DNA of 23,448 bases from positions 1-23,448 of the forward strand of contig NZ_CALINL010000030.1 in NCBI RefSeq assembly GCF_938045225.1. The letters run 5' to 3'. Origin of the DNA: an uncultured Campylobacter sp. (lineage in GTDB: Bacteria > Campylobacterota > Campylobacteria > Campylobacterales > Campylobacteraceae). Positions within the stretch are counted from its first letter, which is position 1. Each line of letters opens with the position of its first letter. The notes below the pieces were generated by a model. That model was not told where the DNA came from. It saw only the letters and a program-made list of their open reading frames with translations, and made no database searches. Below are positions 13,498-21,089 of this stretch, piece after piece. The translations under genes were made by a program, and so were the position numbers.

Positions 13498-15453
13498 TTA
13501 AAATTTATATTCAAATTTTACGCCGATCTCGCGAGGGTCAGATAGGTAGTGCATCGTGGCGTATTTTATGTCGTAATCTTTGTCGAAAAGATTATTAGCA
13601 TAAATATAAACGTTGATATTTTTGTGATTAAAGCCTACTTTTGCATCGAGGGTCGCGTAGCCCGCGTTTTCTACGACATTGGCCTTATCGGTATAAAATT
13701 TGCTCTGTCCTCGCAAAAATGCCGCCGCGTAAAATCCGCTTGGAGCCTCATACGAAAGCCCTGCGCCATAAGTTAGTCTTGGCGCGTAATAGACGTATTT
13801 GCCGCTATAATCGCCCTGTGCGTCTTTGTAGTCTTTAAAGACGCTTTTTGCGTAGCCCAAATTTGCGCTAAGCTTTAATCCGTCCGCCAAAAGCACGGCG
13901 CCGTCTAGTTCAAAGCCTTGGGAGCGCGCCTTGCTGGCGTTCTCTGCCACCGTGATATTAGGCGCTACGATGACGCTTACTACTTGCTTGTTTTTGATAT
14001 CGGCGCGAAAAACGGCGGCGCCTAGCTCAAACCGCTCCCAAGCCCCTTTTACGCCGACTTCATAGCTAGTCATCGTTTCTTTATCGTACCATTTTTTAGA
14101 CGTAGGCGACGCAGCCCAAAAGCCGCCCGGTTTATAGCCCTTCGATACGCTCGCATACGCCGTAACCTCGTCGTTTATAGCGTATTTTAGTCCGATCTTG
14201 GGTGATAGCGCGCTATACGAATCGCTTAAATTTTCGCCGTTCATACGGTTTTGAAATTTGACCCTATCTTTATCGAATCTAGCTCCCAAAATAACCGAAA
14301 AATCAAGCGGCAGATAAATTTCATTATGCGTAAAAACGCCGTAGTTTTTACTTCTGGTTTTGTTATTTTGCAGCGAGCGAATACCGCCGAACATCACGCT
14401 GTTTACGCTACTTCGCACGTCTCTTTGCGTAGCGCCCGCCGCAGCGCCTAGGACGAATTTGCCATACGCGTTATCGGCGCTAAATCTAAACTCCTGCGTA
14501 AAATCATTTCTGTCCTCTTTGTAATACACATCCAACAAGGACGCGGGGCGATGATCGCCGTCGTAGCTGCTGTCGTTTTTATAATCCCTGAAAGTCGTAA
14601 GCGAAGTAAGCGCATAGTCGCCCGATTTATATTCTGCCTTTAGCGACGCTTCGTAGTTTTTGGCGTTTTCCTCGCCCTCTATACCGTTGGCGTAGCGCGT
14701 TCTATTGGCTGCGCTAGGCAAATTCGATCTTTGCGCGCCGTTAGCTATCCTGTAATAATTTTGAATAAGATCCACCGTAAGCTCGTCCGTAGGTAAAAAT
14801 CTAAAGTAAATTTTGCCGTAAAGAGCATCTTTGTAGTCGTCGCTTTTGTTTAAATTTTCGTTATACATAAAGCCGTTTTTCTTTTCGCTAAAACCGGTAA
14901 AACTAGCCAGAAATTTATCCTTTACTATCGCTCCGCCTGCGCTAAAACTAATACCCCGCATGCTATGCTCGCCAAGCTTTAGCCCAATCTTTGCTTGCGG
15001 TTCGTTGGTAGGAGCTTTGGAGACCGCATTTATCACGCCTGCGTAGGCGTTTTTGCCATAAAGCGCGCTTTGAGGCCCTTTTAAGATCTCGATACGCTCG
15101 ATATCCTCCAAAAATACGTAGTTGCCGTAAGTGCCAAGATAACTAATGCCGTCCAGATAAAGCCCGACGTTTGGGCTATCAAATGCGTAATCGCTCGTAA
15201 CGCCGCGCATTATAAAAAGCGAAATACCTCCGCCTTGCAAAAACGATAAATTTGACGATGCGCTCCTAAGCCCGTTTAGATCCTTTGCTTCTCTACGCCG
15301 CAACTCTTTTTCGTCCAGCACGCTCACCGCAGCCGCCACCTCGCTAGCGTTTTCATCGATCTTTTGAGCCGATACGCTGACCTCATCCAGCCTCACGGCG
15401 GGAGCTGCTATCGCTAGCGCCGCAACCGCGCTTAAAAGCAAAATCTTTCTCAC
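13498..15453 (-). CDS. TonB-dependent outer-membrane receptor (siderophore type)
   Basis: This is a 22-strand outer-membrane barrel that takes up a ligand, probably a ferric siderophore, powered by TonB-ExbBD. The 651 residues begin with a signal peptide (MRKILLLSAVAALAIAAPA) and a TonB box DEVSVSA (23-29). The plug domain (about 35-148) has FIMRGV, NVGLYLDGISYLGTYG and the signature ERIEILKGPQSALYGKNAYAG. The barrel ends in VKFEYKF with the terminal Phe used for outer-membrane insertion. SVSKGYKPGGFWA resembles the FyuA/pesticin-receptor branch. The start is a GTG with AGGAG 6 bases upstream. The hydrolase follows 8 bases later; the AraC regulator is divergent, and a Fur-box-like site lies between. 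The ligand cannot be read from sequence. Confidence 0.94.
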   Translation of the reverse strand: MRKILLLSAVAALAIAAPAVRLDEVSVSAQKIDENASEVAAAVSVLDEKELRRREAKDLNGLRSASSNLSFLQGGGISLFIMRGVTSDYAFDSPNVGLYLDGISYLGTYGNYVFLEDIERIEILKGPQSALYGKNAYAGVINAVSKAPTNEPQAKIGLKLGEHSMRGISFSAGGAIVKDKFLASFTGFSEKKNGFMYNENLNKSDDYKDALYGKIYFRFLPTDELTVDLIQNYYRIANGAQRSNLPSAANRTRYANGIEGEENAKNYEASLKAEYKSGDYALTSLTTFRDYKNDSSYDGDHRPASLLDVYYKEDRNDFTQEFRFSADNAYGKFVLGAAAGATQRDVRSSVNSVMFGGIRSLQNNKTRSKNYGVFTHNEIYLPLDFSVILGARFDKDRVKFQNRMNGENLSDSYSALSPKIGLKYAINDEVTAYASVSKGYKPGGFWAASPTSKKWYDKETMTSYEVGVKGAWERFELGAAVFRADIKNKQVVSVIVAPNITVAENASKARSQGFELDGAVLLADGLKLSANLGYAKSVFKDYKDAQGDYSGKYVYYAPRLTYGAGLSYEAPSGFYAAAFLRGQSKFYTDKANVVENAGYATLDAKVGFNHKNINVYIYANNLFDKDYDIKYATMHYLSDPREIGVKFEYKF

Positions 15454-15489
15454 TTTAGACTCCTTTTATAATTTCTTTACTTTAAGGAT

Positions 15490-15495
15490 AGTATA
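15490..15495 (-). promoter_or_regulatory. Predicted -10 box of the receptor-hydrolase operon
   Basis: On the minus strand TATACT (with TATTAT just upstream) lies 36 bases before the GTG start. It overlaps the -10 box of the divergent regulator gene. Confidence 0.45.
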
Positions 15496-15497
15496 AT
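15492..15497 (+). promoter_or_regulatory. Predicted -10 box of the AraC regulator gene
   Basis: A consensus TATAAT lies 69 bases before the TTG start and almost coincides with the receptor's -10 box, so the two promoters are face to face. Confidence 0.5.
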
Positions 15498-15502
15498 ATT
15501 TT

Positions 15503-15517
15503 TGAAATTTATTATCA
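15503..15517. promoter_or_regulatory. Fur-box-like site between the receptor and regulator genes
   Basis: The minus strand reads TGATAATAAATTTCA: the first half is a perfect Fur half-site and the second agrees at 5 of 7, 12 of 14 in the 7-1-7 model. It covers the -35 region of the receptor promoter and the start point of the regulator promoter, so one bound Fur could repress both. Confidence 0.55.
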
Positions 15518-15566
15518 ACCCAAAATTTACAAATGACGGATTTATTTTTATATTTAAAGGAAAAAT

Positions 15567-16478
15567 TTGCGCACGGTATCCGCAGACGTTTTTATGGATA
15601 AATTTAATAGCAGCGAAGACGGAGTTTTGGCTGGTCTTGGCGTCAAAATCCGCGCCAAAAATATCGCACTAAGCGATGAAATAGCCTTCGGCGCGATAAA
15701 AATGGACGCCAAAGACGACACCAAAATAGTCGGCGATTTTCACGCTTTGCGGGGTTGCTTTATAAATTTCACCCTACAAGGAGGCATCAGCCTAAGCTCG
15801 GCGAATGGCAAAATCGAATACAAAAGTGGACTATCCACGATCAGCTCGGTCGATCTACCAAGCTCGGATCAAGAGATTTACGGCGGCGCGCACGCGGGAA
15901 TAAATTTATTCCTAGAAAACTCGTTTATGAGCGCAAATTTCGGCGATCTTATCGAGCTTGGCGCAAACAAACTCGTCTCGCAAAACTACACCTGCGCCGT
16001 AAATAAAATTTTATTAAACCAAATTTTATCGTTAAACGCCGACGAGCCGCTTGAAAGACTGCTTTTGGAAAGTAAAATTTTAGAGCTTATTTATAACGAA
16101 TTCAGCCGCCTAAAATGCCCAAATAAGCATGTTATACTAGACGAAGCGGACAAAAGCGCGCTGCAAAAAGCTAAGCAAATTTTGAGCTTAGATATCAAAA
16201 ATCCGCCGTCTATAAAAGAACTCTCAAAACAGGTGCGGCTGAACGAATTTAAGCTTAAAGTCGGCTTTAAAAGTTTGTTTGGGCAAACTCCTTACGAATT
16301 TTTGCGCGAAGAGCGAATGAAACGAGCGCTGGCGATGCTGCAAGGCTCGGAGCTAAATATCGCCGAAATTTCGGCTGCGACGGGCTTTAAAAATCAAAGC
16401 CACTTCAGCAAGCTTTTTTGCGATTATTACGGCACGGCACCCAAAAATTTGATGAAAAATAGAAAATATTATTATTGA
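15567..16478 (+). CDS. AraC-family regulator (PchR/YbtA-like)
   Basis: This is a cytoplasmic transcription factor of 303 residues. The C-terminal 100 residues carry two helix-turn-helix motifs: SIKELSKQVRLNEFKLKVGF (215-234) and the signature NIAEISAATGFKNQSHFSKL (264-283), followed by the family's YYGTAPKNL. Before it, LLLESKILELIYNEF is the linker typical of PchR, YbtA and RhrA regulators, which activate siderophore receptor genes when the ferric siderophore is bound. The N-terminal 190 residues would be the ligand domain. The start is a TTG with AAAGGA 5 bases upstream. Divergence from the TonB receptor gene fits a role as its activator and probably autoregulator. Confidence 0.9.
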   Translation: MRTVSADVFMDKFNSSEDGVLAGLGVKIRAKNIALSDEIAFGAIKMDAKDDTKIVGDFHALRGCFINFTLQGGISLSSANGKIEYKSGLSTISSVDLPSSDQEIYGGAHAGINLFLENSFMSANFGDLIELGANKLVSQNYTCAVNKILLNQILSLNADEPLERLLLESKILELIYNEFSRLKCPNKHVILDEADKSALQKAKQILSLDIKNPPSIKELSKQVRLNEFKLKVGFKSLFGQTPYEFLREERMKRALAMLQGSELNIAEISAATGFKNQSHFSKLFCDYYGTAPKNLMKNRKYYY

Positions 16479-16989
16479 TTTTACGAGGTTGTCTAAAAAT
16501 TTGCCGTAGACGGCTCTCAAAAGCCCGATAAAATAACGCCTCCGATAATTGGCACGACTTTGGTTTGACGCATAATTTAACGGCGCGGATTTATAACTTG
16601 CATAAGTTAGATATGGCAACAGGCTATTTTTACGCTAAATTTGACGAGCAAGCGCGGTTTGAGAATAAAAATCGCTAAAATTTAAGCGGAATTCGGCTAA
16701 ATTTGTCCGCCTGGCCGCTACGATTTTATAAATTTAAAAGACAAATTTAACCCGTCAAATTTTTATGCGATGGGTGAGTAAACTTAGGTCGCTCGGCGTT
16801 TTGAAGGCAAATTTGATGAAACGGCACAAGCAAAGACAAAAATAGTGCTCCAAAATTTGCAAATTTATAAAACCGAGCAAAAAGTCGCCGAAAAATCTGA
16901 AAACCTCAAAATTTATAAAATTCAAGCAAGCATCGAGCCCAAATTTAGCCGACCATTAAGCTAAAATTTACCCTCCACAAAGTCAAATT
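16479..16989. other. Intergenic stretch with an extreme density of AAATTT
   Basis: 510 bases between the AraC gene and the end of dnaJ with no credible gene. AAATTT occurs 14 times, 13 of them between about 16634 and 16990, plus one GAATTC. A 21-codon plus frame at about 16614-16679 (MATGYFYAKFDEQARF...) has no ribosome site and is not called. No dnaJ terminator is obvious. Confidence 0.6.
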
Positions 16990-18162
16990 TTACGCCTTTT
17001 TGCCTTTTTTCTTGCCTTTGTCGCCAGGTTCTTCGCCTTTAAACCACCCTTTTATCTTGTCCAAGATCCCCTCGTCTTCTTTCTCGTCGTAGCTCGCCTT
17101 GCCGGCTTTGATACCGAAGCTTTCTTGCAGCTGATTTAGTAGAGAGATTTGCTCGTCCGTTAGCTCTTTTGGCGTTTTTACGGAGATTTGCGCTACGAGC
17201 CTGCCGTACCTTTTGCTATTTACGCTTTTTATGCCGAGCCCGTCAAATACGAACTGCTGCTTGTCTTTTGCGCCGACCGGTAGTTTTAGCTCGGTCGTGC
17301 CTTTTAGCGTCGGAATCGTGATCGTCTCGCCCAAAACCGCCTGCGTGAAAAATACCGGAATCTCGATGTAAACGTCGCTTTCGTGACGCACGAAATGCTC
17401 GTCGGCTTCAACCTCGATATGCACGTATAGATCGCCTCTGGCGCCGGTTGATGAGACGTTGCCCTTTTCGCTCACGCGCATACGCATGCCATCGTCGATG
17501 CCCTCGGGGATATTTACCTTGACGCTTTGGCGTTCTTCTTTGTAGCCGCTACCGCCGCAATCAGAACATCTATCCTTGACCGTTTCGCCCGTGCCGTTAC
17601 AGTACGGACACTCCTGCACGAAGCTCATAAAGCCCCTTTGCTGCGATATCCGACCTCTGCCCTCGCAGTGCGGACATACGTGCGTTTTACCGTCTTTCGA
17701 GCCGCTGCCTTTGCAGGTTTGGCACGGTTTTTTGATCGTAAATTCTATCTCTTTTTCGGTGCCGAACACCGCTTCGTTAAATTTGATCCTAAGAGCTATC
17801 TCTAGATCGAGCGGATATTTGTCGCTACTTCTTTTGCGGCTGCTTGCGCCAGGGCCAAATCCGCCGCCAAAAAACGAGTTAAATATGTCGCCCAAATCAA
17901 AATCCGCGCTAAATCCGCTAGAGCTAAAGCCGCCTCTGCCCTCAAGCCCGGCTTTGCCGTATCTATCGTATATCGCGCGCTTTTCCTCGTCGCCTAGCAC
18001 CTGGTAGGCTTCGTTTACCTTTTTAAAATTTTCTTCCGCCTCTTTGTCGCCTTGATTGCGGTCTGGATGGTACTTTAGCGCTAGTTTTCTAAATGCTTTT
18101 TTTATGGTTTCAGAGTCGCTATTTTTGCTGATTTCTAAAATTTCGTAGTAGTCTATTTCCAC
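16990..18162 (-). CDS. dnaJ: Chaperone DnaJ (Hsp40)
   Basis: DnaJ delivers unfolded proteins to DnaK and stimulates its ATPase in the cytoplasm. Its 390 residues show the J domain with His32-Pro33-Asp34 (LKYHPDRNQG), a Gly/Phe-rich linker (72-107), the four zinc repeats CQTCKGSG, CPHCEGRG, CPYCNGTG and CSDCGGSG (Cys 147/150, 163/166, 185/188, 199/202), and the two C-terminal substrate domains. The tail after about 350 is an extra acidic then Lys/Gly-rich stretch. The start is a GTG with AGGAG 4-5 bases upstream. It is divergent from racRS, as I recall in C. jejuni, where RacR influences temperature-dependent expression. Confidence 0.97.
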   Translation of the reverse strand: MEIDYYEILEISKNSDSETIKKAFRKLALKYHPDRNQGDKEAEENFKKVNEAYQVLGDEEKRAIYDRYGKAGLEGRGGFSSSGFSADFDLGDIFNSFFGGGFGPGASSRKRSSDKYPLDLEIALRIKFNEAVFGTEKEIEFTIKKPCQTCKGSGSKDGKTHVCPHCEGRGRISQQRGFMSFVQECPYCNGTGETVKDRCSDCGGSGYKEERQSVKVNIPEGIDDGMRMRVSEKGNVSSTGARGDLYVHIEVEADEHFVRHESDVYIEIPVFFTQAVLGETITIPTLKGTTELKLPVGAKDKQQFVFDGLGIKSVNSKRYGRLVAQISVKTPKELTDEQISLLNQLQESFGIKAGKASYDEKEDEGILDKIKGWFKGEEPGDKGKKKGKKA

Positions 18163-18195
18163 AAAATCTCCTAAAATTTTTAAATTTAAAGGGCG

Positions 18196-18201
18196 ATTTT
18201 A
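18196..18201 (-). promoter_or_regulatory. Predicted -10 box of dnaJ
   Basis: The minus strand reads GATAAAAT, matching 'gnTAnaAT', 33 bases before the GTG start. No CIRCE or HspR-type repeat was recognised near it. Confidence 0.5.
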
Positions 18202-18285
18202 TCTTATTATTTATAAAAATTCAAAGCGGGGGAGAATTTTAAACGAGGATAGTAAATTCGGAAAAAAAATTTAACTTTTTTTGGT

Positions 18286-18291
18286 TATAAT
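18286..18291 (+). promoter_or_regulatory. Predicted -10 box of racRS-recR
   Basis: GGTTATAAT with a T-rich run just upstream, 32 bases before the racR ATG. An AAAGG ribosome site follows. Confidence 0.6.
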
Positions 18292-18323
18292 CATTTTCGT
18301 TAAATCTATTTGAAAGGCTTAAA

Positions 18324-18995
18324 ATGATTAATGTTTTAATGATTGAAGACGATCCGGAATTCGCGCAAATCCTATCCGAGTACTTGAGCGATTTTAATAT
18401 AAAAGTAACAAATTTCGAAGATCCTTATTTGGGACTAAGCGCCGGAGTAAAAAATTTCGACCTGCTTATCCTAGACCTTACTTTGCCTGGCATGGACGGC
18501 CTAGAAGTGTGCAAAGAGATCCGCAGCAAATACAACATCCCTATCATCATCTCTTCTGCTCGCAGCGACATCAGCGACAAAGTCGTAGGCCTGCAACTAG
18601 GCGCGGACGACTATCTACCAAAACCGTACGATCCAAAGGAAATGTACGCGCGCATAATGAGTCTAATCCGCCGCTACAAAAAGACCAACGAAGTGCAAGA
18701 AGAGGTCGTGGATACGCTATTTAGGATAGATGAGCGCAGACACGAAATCTACTACAACAACGAAAGCCTAACGCTAACGCCGGCCGAGTACGAGATTTTG
18801 AGTTATCTTATCAAACAGCACAGCTTTTCGGTTTCTCGCGAGCAGCTGGTTTATAACTGCAAGAGCCTAAAAGACAAGGACTCAAAGAGCCTAGACGTCA
18901 TCATCGGCAGACTAAGAACCAAAATCGGCGACAGCTCAAAAGCGCCTAAACATATATTTTCGGTACGCGGAATAGGCTATAAACTCATAGGATGA
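18324..18995 (+). CDS. racR: Two-component response regulator RacR
   Basis: This OmpR/PhoB-type regulator has 223 residues. The receiver domain has the acidic pocket MIEDD (6-10), phospho-acceptor Asp51 in LILDLTLPGMDG, the switch Ser78 and Lys100 in YLPKPYDP. A winged-helix DNA-binding domain follows (about 128-222: LTLTPAEYEILSYLIKQ, then DVIIGRLRTKIGD and VRGIGYKL). AAAGG lies 7 bases upstream of the ATG. It overlaps racS by ATGA and is divergent from dnaJ. The name rests on family plus the dnaJ-racR-racS-recR order I recall from C. jejuni, where the system affects growth at different temperatures and respiratory genes; the target genes here are unknown. Confidence 0.88.
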   Translation: MINVLMIEDDPEFAQILSEYLSDFNIKVTNFEDPYLGLSAGVKNFDLLILDLTLPGMDGLEVCKEIRSKYNIPIIISSARSDISDKVVGLQLGADDYLPKPYDPKEMYARIMSLIRRYKKTNEVQEEVVDTLFRIDERRHEIYYNNESLTLTPAEYEILSYLIKQHSFSVSREQLVYNCKSLKDKDSKSLDVIIGRLRTKIGDSSKAPKHIFSVRGIGYKLIG

Positions 18996-20245
18996 GATAC
19001 TCCTTAACCACGAAAATTTCGGTAGTTTTCGCGCTGGCGTTTTCGCTTGTTTGCATTTTGTTCTATACGTTTGCGAGCATCCAGCTAGATAACGCGCTAG
19101 AAAAGATAAAAAACAAGCAGCTAAATGCGATAAACTACCTCATCGCCTCATACGAAAAGTCAAATCCGCCTAGCGATTTGACTAATTATTTTAGAAATTT
19201 CGGACTAACCTACGTTAAAAGCGACAAAACCGTCGCAAACGTCATAAGCTCCGGAAAACCGGTCTTTGCCAAGCAAACGCAGCTAGGGCTATTTCAGTCG
19301 TTGCTTTTTCAGGATAGTTTGTACCTGCAGATCAAAAATCCTTCGTTTCAAATTTTACTCGAAAGCGACGATACGAAAAATATAAACGATCCGATTTGGG
19401 TTGGTTTTATCCTCACGACGGCGCTTTTGGTGTCGCTTTACGTTTCGGTGATGAAGTCGCTGATGCCGCTTAAAAAACTAAGCTCTGATATCAGGAAATT
19501 CGGCGCCGGAAACATGGACGTAAATATCGCAAAACCAGACTCCGACGACGAGATAGCCAAGGTCGCGATAGAATTTGATGCCGCAGCTAGCAAGATCAGG
19601 GAGCTTTTGCGCTCTAGACAGCTGTTTTTACGCACGATCATGCACGAGCTAAAAACGCCGATCGGCAAAGGCCGCATAGTCTCCGAAATGGTACAAAACG
19701 AAACGCACAAAATCCGCTTGATAGCGATATTTGAGCGCCTTGATATGCTCATAAACGAGTTTGGCAAGATCGAACAGTTGCTATCCAAAAACTACGCGCT
19801 AAACTATCAGGAGTCGTACTTTTCAAACATCCTTGATCAGGCGCGTGACATGCTGATGCTCGATAAATTTGAAGAAAAAGTAGACGTAGATATCCGCCGA
19901 GATACATTGCTACGCGTGGATTTCGGACTCTTTTCGCTCGCGATAAAAAATCTCATAGATAACGCCCTAAAATATGCAGACGATAAAAAGGCGCAGGTTA
20001 TCTGCGACGCGGACGATATCGTCGTGAGAAATCTAGGCCAACCGCTACAAAATCCTATCGAGTACTACATGCAAGCCTTTATACGCGAAAAGGGCACCAA
20101 AAACAGCGGCATGGGCCTAGGCCTTTATATCATCGACCACATCTGCCGTATGCACAAATTTAGCCTAAAATACTCATACGAGGACGGCTATCACGCATTT
20201 AAAATTTGCACCGATCCAAAGGAAAGCGTTGAAAAAAGGGCTTGA
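18992..20245 (+). CDS. racS: Sensor histidine kinase RacS
   Basis: This 417-residue inner-membrane kinase is the partner of RacR. It has a first membrane helix (about 8-30), a short periplasmic sensor (31-134), a second helix (135-153), a HAMP-like linker (about 155-207), the H box FLRTIMHELKTPIGKGR with His218, the N box NLIDNALKYAD (320-330) and the G box GTKNSGMGLGLYIIDHI (368-384). The usual DxGxG motif is reduced to VVRNLGQPL, as I recall for ArsS-like kinases of Campylobacterota. It starts in an ATGA overlap with racR and its last 17 bases overlap recR, so three genes are translationally linked. The signal is not known from sequence. Confidence 0.88.
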   Translation: MRYSLTTKISVVFALAFSLVCILFYTFASIQLDNALEKIKNKQLNAINYLIASYEKSNPPSDLTNYFRNFGLTYVKSDKTVANVISSGKPVFAKQTQLGLFQSLLFQDSLYLQIKNPSFQILLESDDTKNINDPIWVGFILTTALLVSLYVSVMKSLMPLKKLSSDIRKFGAGNMDVNIAKPDSDDEIAKVAIEFDAAASKIRELLRSRQLFLRTIMHELKTPIGKGRIVSEMVQNETHKIRLIAIFERLDMLINEFGKIEQLLSKNYALNYQESYFSNILDQARDMLMLDKFEEKVDVDIRRDTLLRVDFGLFSLAIKNLIDNALKYADDKKAQVICDADDIVVRNLGQPLQNPIEYYMQAFIREKGTKNSGMGLGLYIIDHICRMHKFSLKYSYEDGYHAFKICTDPKESVEKRA

Positions 20246-20801
20246 GAAATTTAACGAGCTCGTGGCGGCCTTTGAGCGGCTACCGGGCGTGGGTAAAAAA
20301 TCCGCCCAGCGCTACGCCTATCACGTCTGCCTAAAAGATAGCTTCGGCGGGCTAAAACTCGCGCAAAGCATCGAGGACGCAGTGAGGTTTACCGGCAAAT
20401 GTCAAATTTGCGGCGGGCTTAGCGAGGACGAGATTTGCGACATTTGCAGCGACGAGACTCGCGAGAAGGAGCTGTTAGCCGTCGTCGAAAGCCCAAAAGA
20501 CATCCTGATTTTTGAGCAAAGCGCGATCTATCGCGGGCGCTACTTCGTACTTGAGGAGATAACGCCGGAGCAAACCGAAAAACTGCGCGAGGTCATCCGC
20601 CAAAACGGCGTGACCGAGATCATTTTCGCGCTAACGCCGGGGCTTAGCAGCGACGCGGTGATGGTGTTTATCGAGGATAAGCTGAGCGATTTGGGCGTTA
20701 AATTTAGCAAGATAGCCCAAGGCGTACCAACGGGCGTAAATCTCGAAAACATCGATCTTTTGTCGCTTATGAAGGCGCTTGATAGCAGGACTGAACTGTA
20801 A
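20229..20801 (+). CDS. recR: Recombination mediator protein RecR
   Basis: RecR works with RecO (and RecF where present) to load RecA on gapped DNA. Its 190 residues have a helix-hairpin-helix (RLPGVGKKSAQRYAYHV, 17-33), a C4 zinc finger (Cys58, 61, 70, 73), a Toprim domain starting LLAVVESPKDILIFE (82-96) and a C-terminal Walker-B-like segment IAQGVPTGVNLENIDLLSL. The usual 'SPLDGIGP' stretch of other RecR proteins is missing after YRGRYFVLEE; I believe Campylobacter RecR is generally shortened there. The start is a TTG with AAGGA 5 bases upstream, 17 bases inside racS, so it is likely coupled to the kinase. Confidence 0.93.
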   Translation: MKKGLEKFNELVAAFERLPGVGKKSAQRYAYHVCLKDSFGGLKLAQSIEDAVRFTGKCQICGGLSEDEICDICSDETREKELLAVVESPKDILIFEQSAIYRGRYFVLEEITPEQTEKLREVIRQNGVTEIIFALTPGLSSDAVMVFIEDKLSDLGVKFSKIAQGVPTGVNLENIDLLSLMKALDSRTEL

Positions 20802-21034
20802 ATTTAGCTCTGGCGTACGAAGCTTTTTGGAAATTCACGTTGCATTTTTAAATTCGCCCGACTCCAAATTTAAGATTGGTCGCCAAATTTCCGTCGCATT
20901 TCAAACGAATAAACCTCCTCAAATTTAACCCGCCGCCAAAGCTGGTCAAATTTACAACGACTCAAATTTAACACGTAGCACTAAAATCAAATTTTACAAG
21001 CGTAACAAAGAATAAAAAGAAAATTTAAAAAGAG
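20802..21034. other. Convergent intergenic stretch dense in AAATTT
   Basis: Between the recR and TRAP genes. From 20802 to 21089 AAATTT occurs 10 times and AAATTC twice. I see no gene and no clear recR terminator. Confidence 0.55.
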
Positions 21035-21062
21035 AAATTTACGACCCGAAGGCCGTAAATTT
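21035..21062 (-). terminator. UUCG-capped terminator of the TRAP binding-protein gene
   Basis: On the minus strand a 12-base stem (AAATTTACGGCC with GGTCGTAAATTT, one G-U pair) is capped by a UUCG loop closed by C-G, the stable cUUCGg tetraloop. It is followed by CTCTTTTTAAATTTTC. A second small hairpin at 21065-21083 (GCCGC/GCGGC) lies between it and the stop. Confidence 0.8.
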
Positions 21063-21089
21063 AAGCCGCCCGAAACGAGCGGCGAGAAG

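Noticed and set aside
16594..16609. Small inverted repeat TAACTT-GCAT-AAGTTA
   Set aside because: Six AT-rich pairs without a U-tract or a gene beside it.
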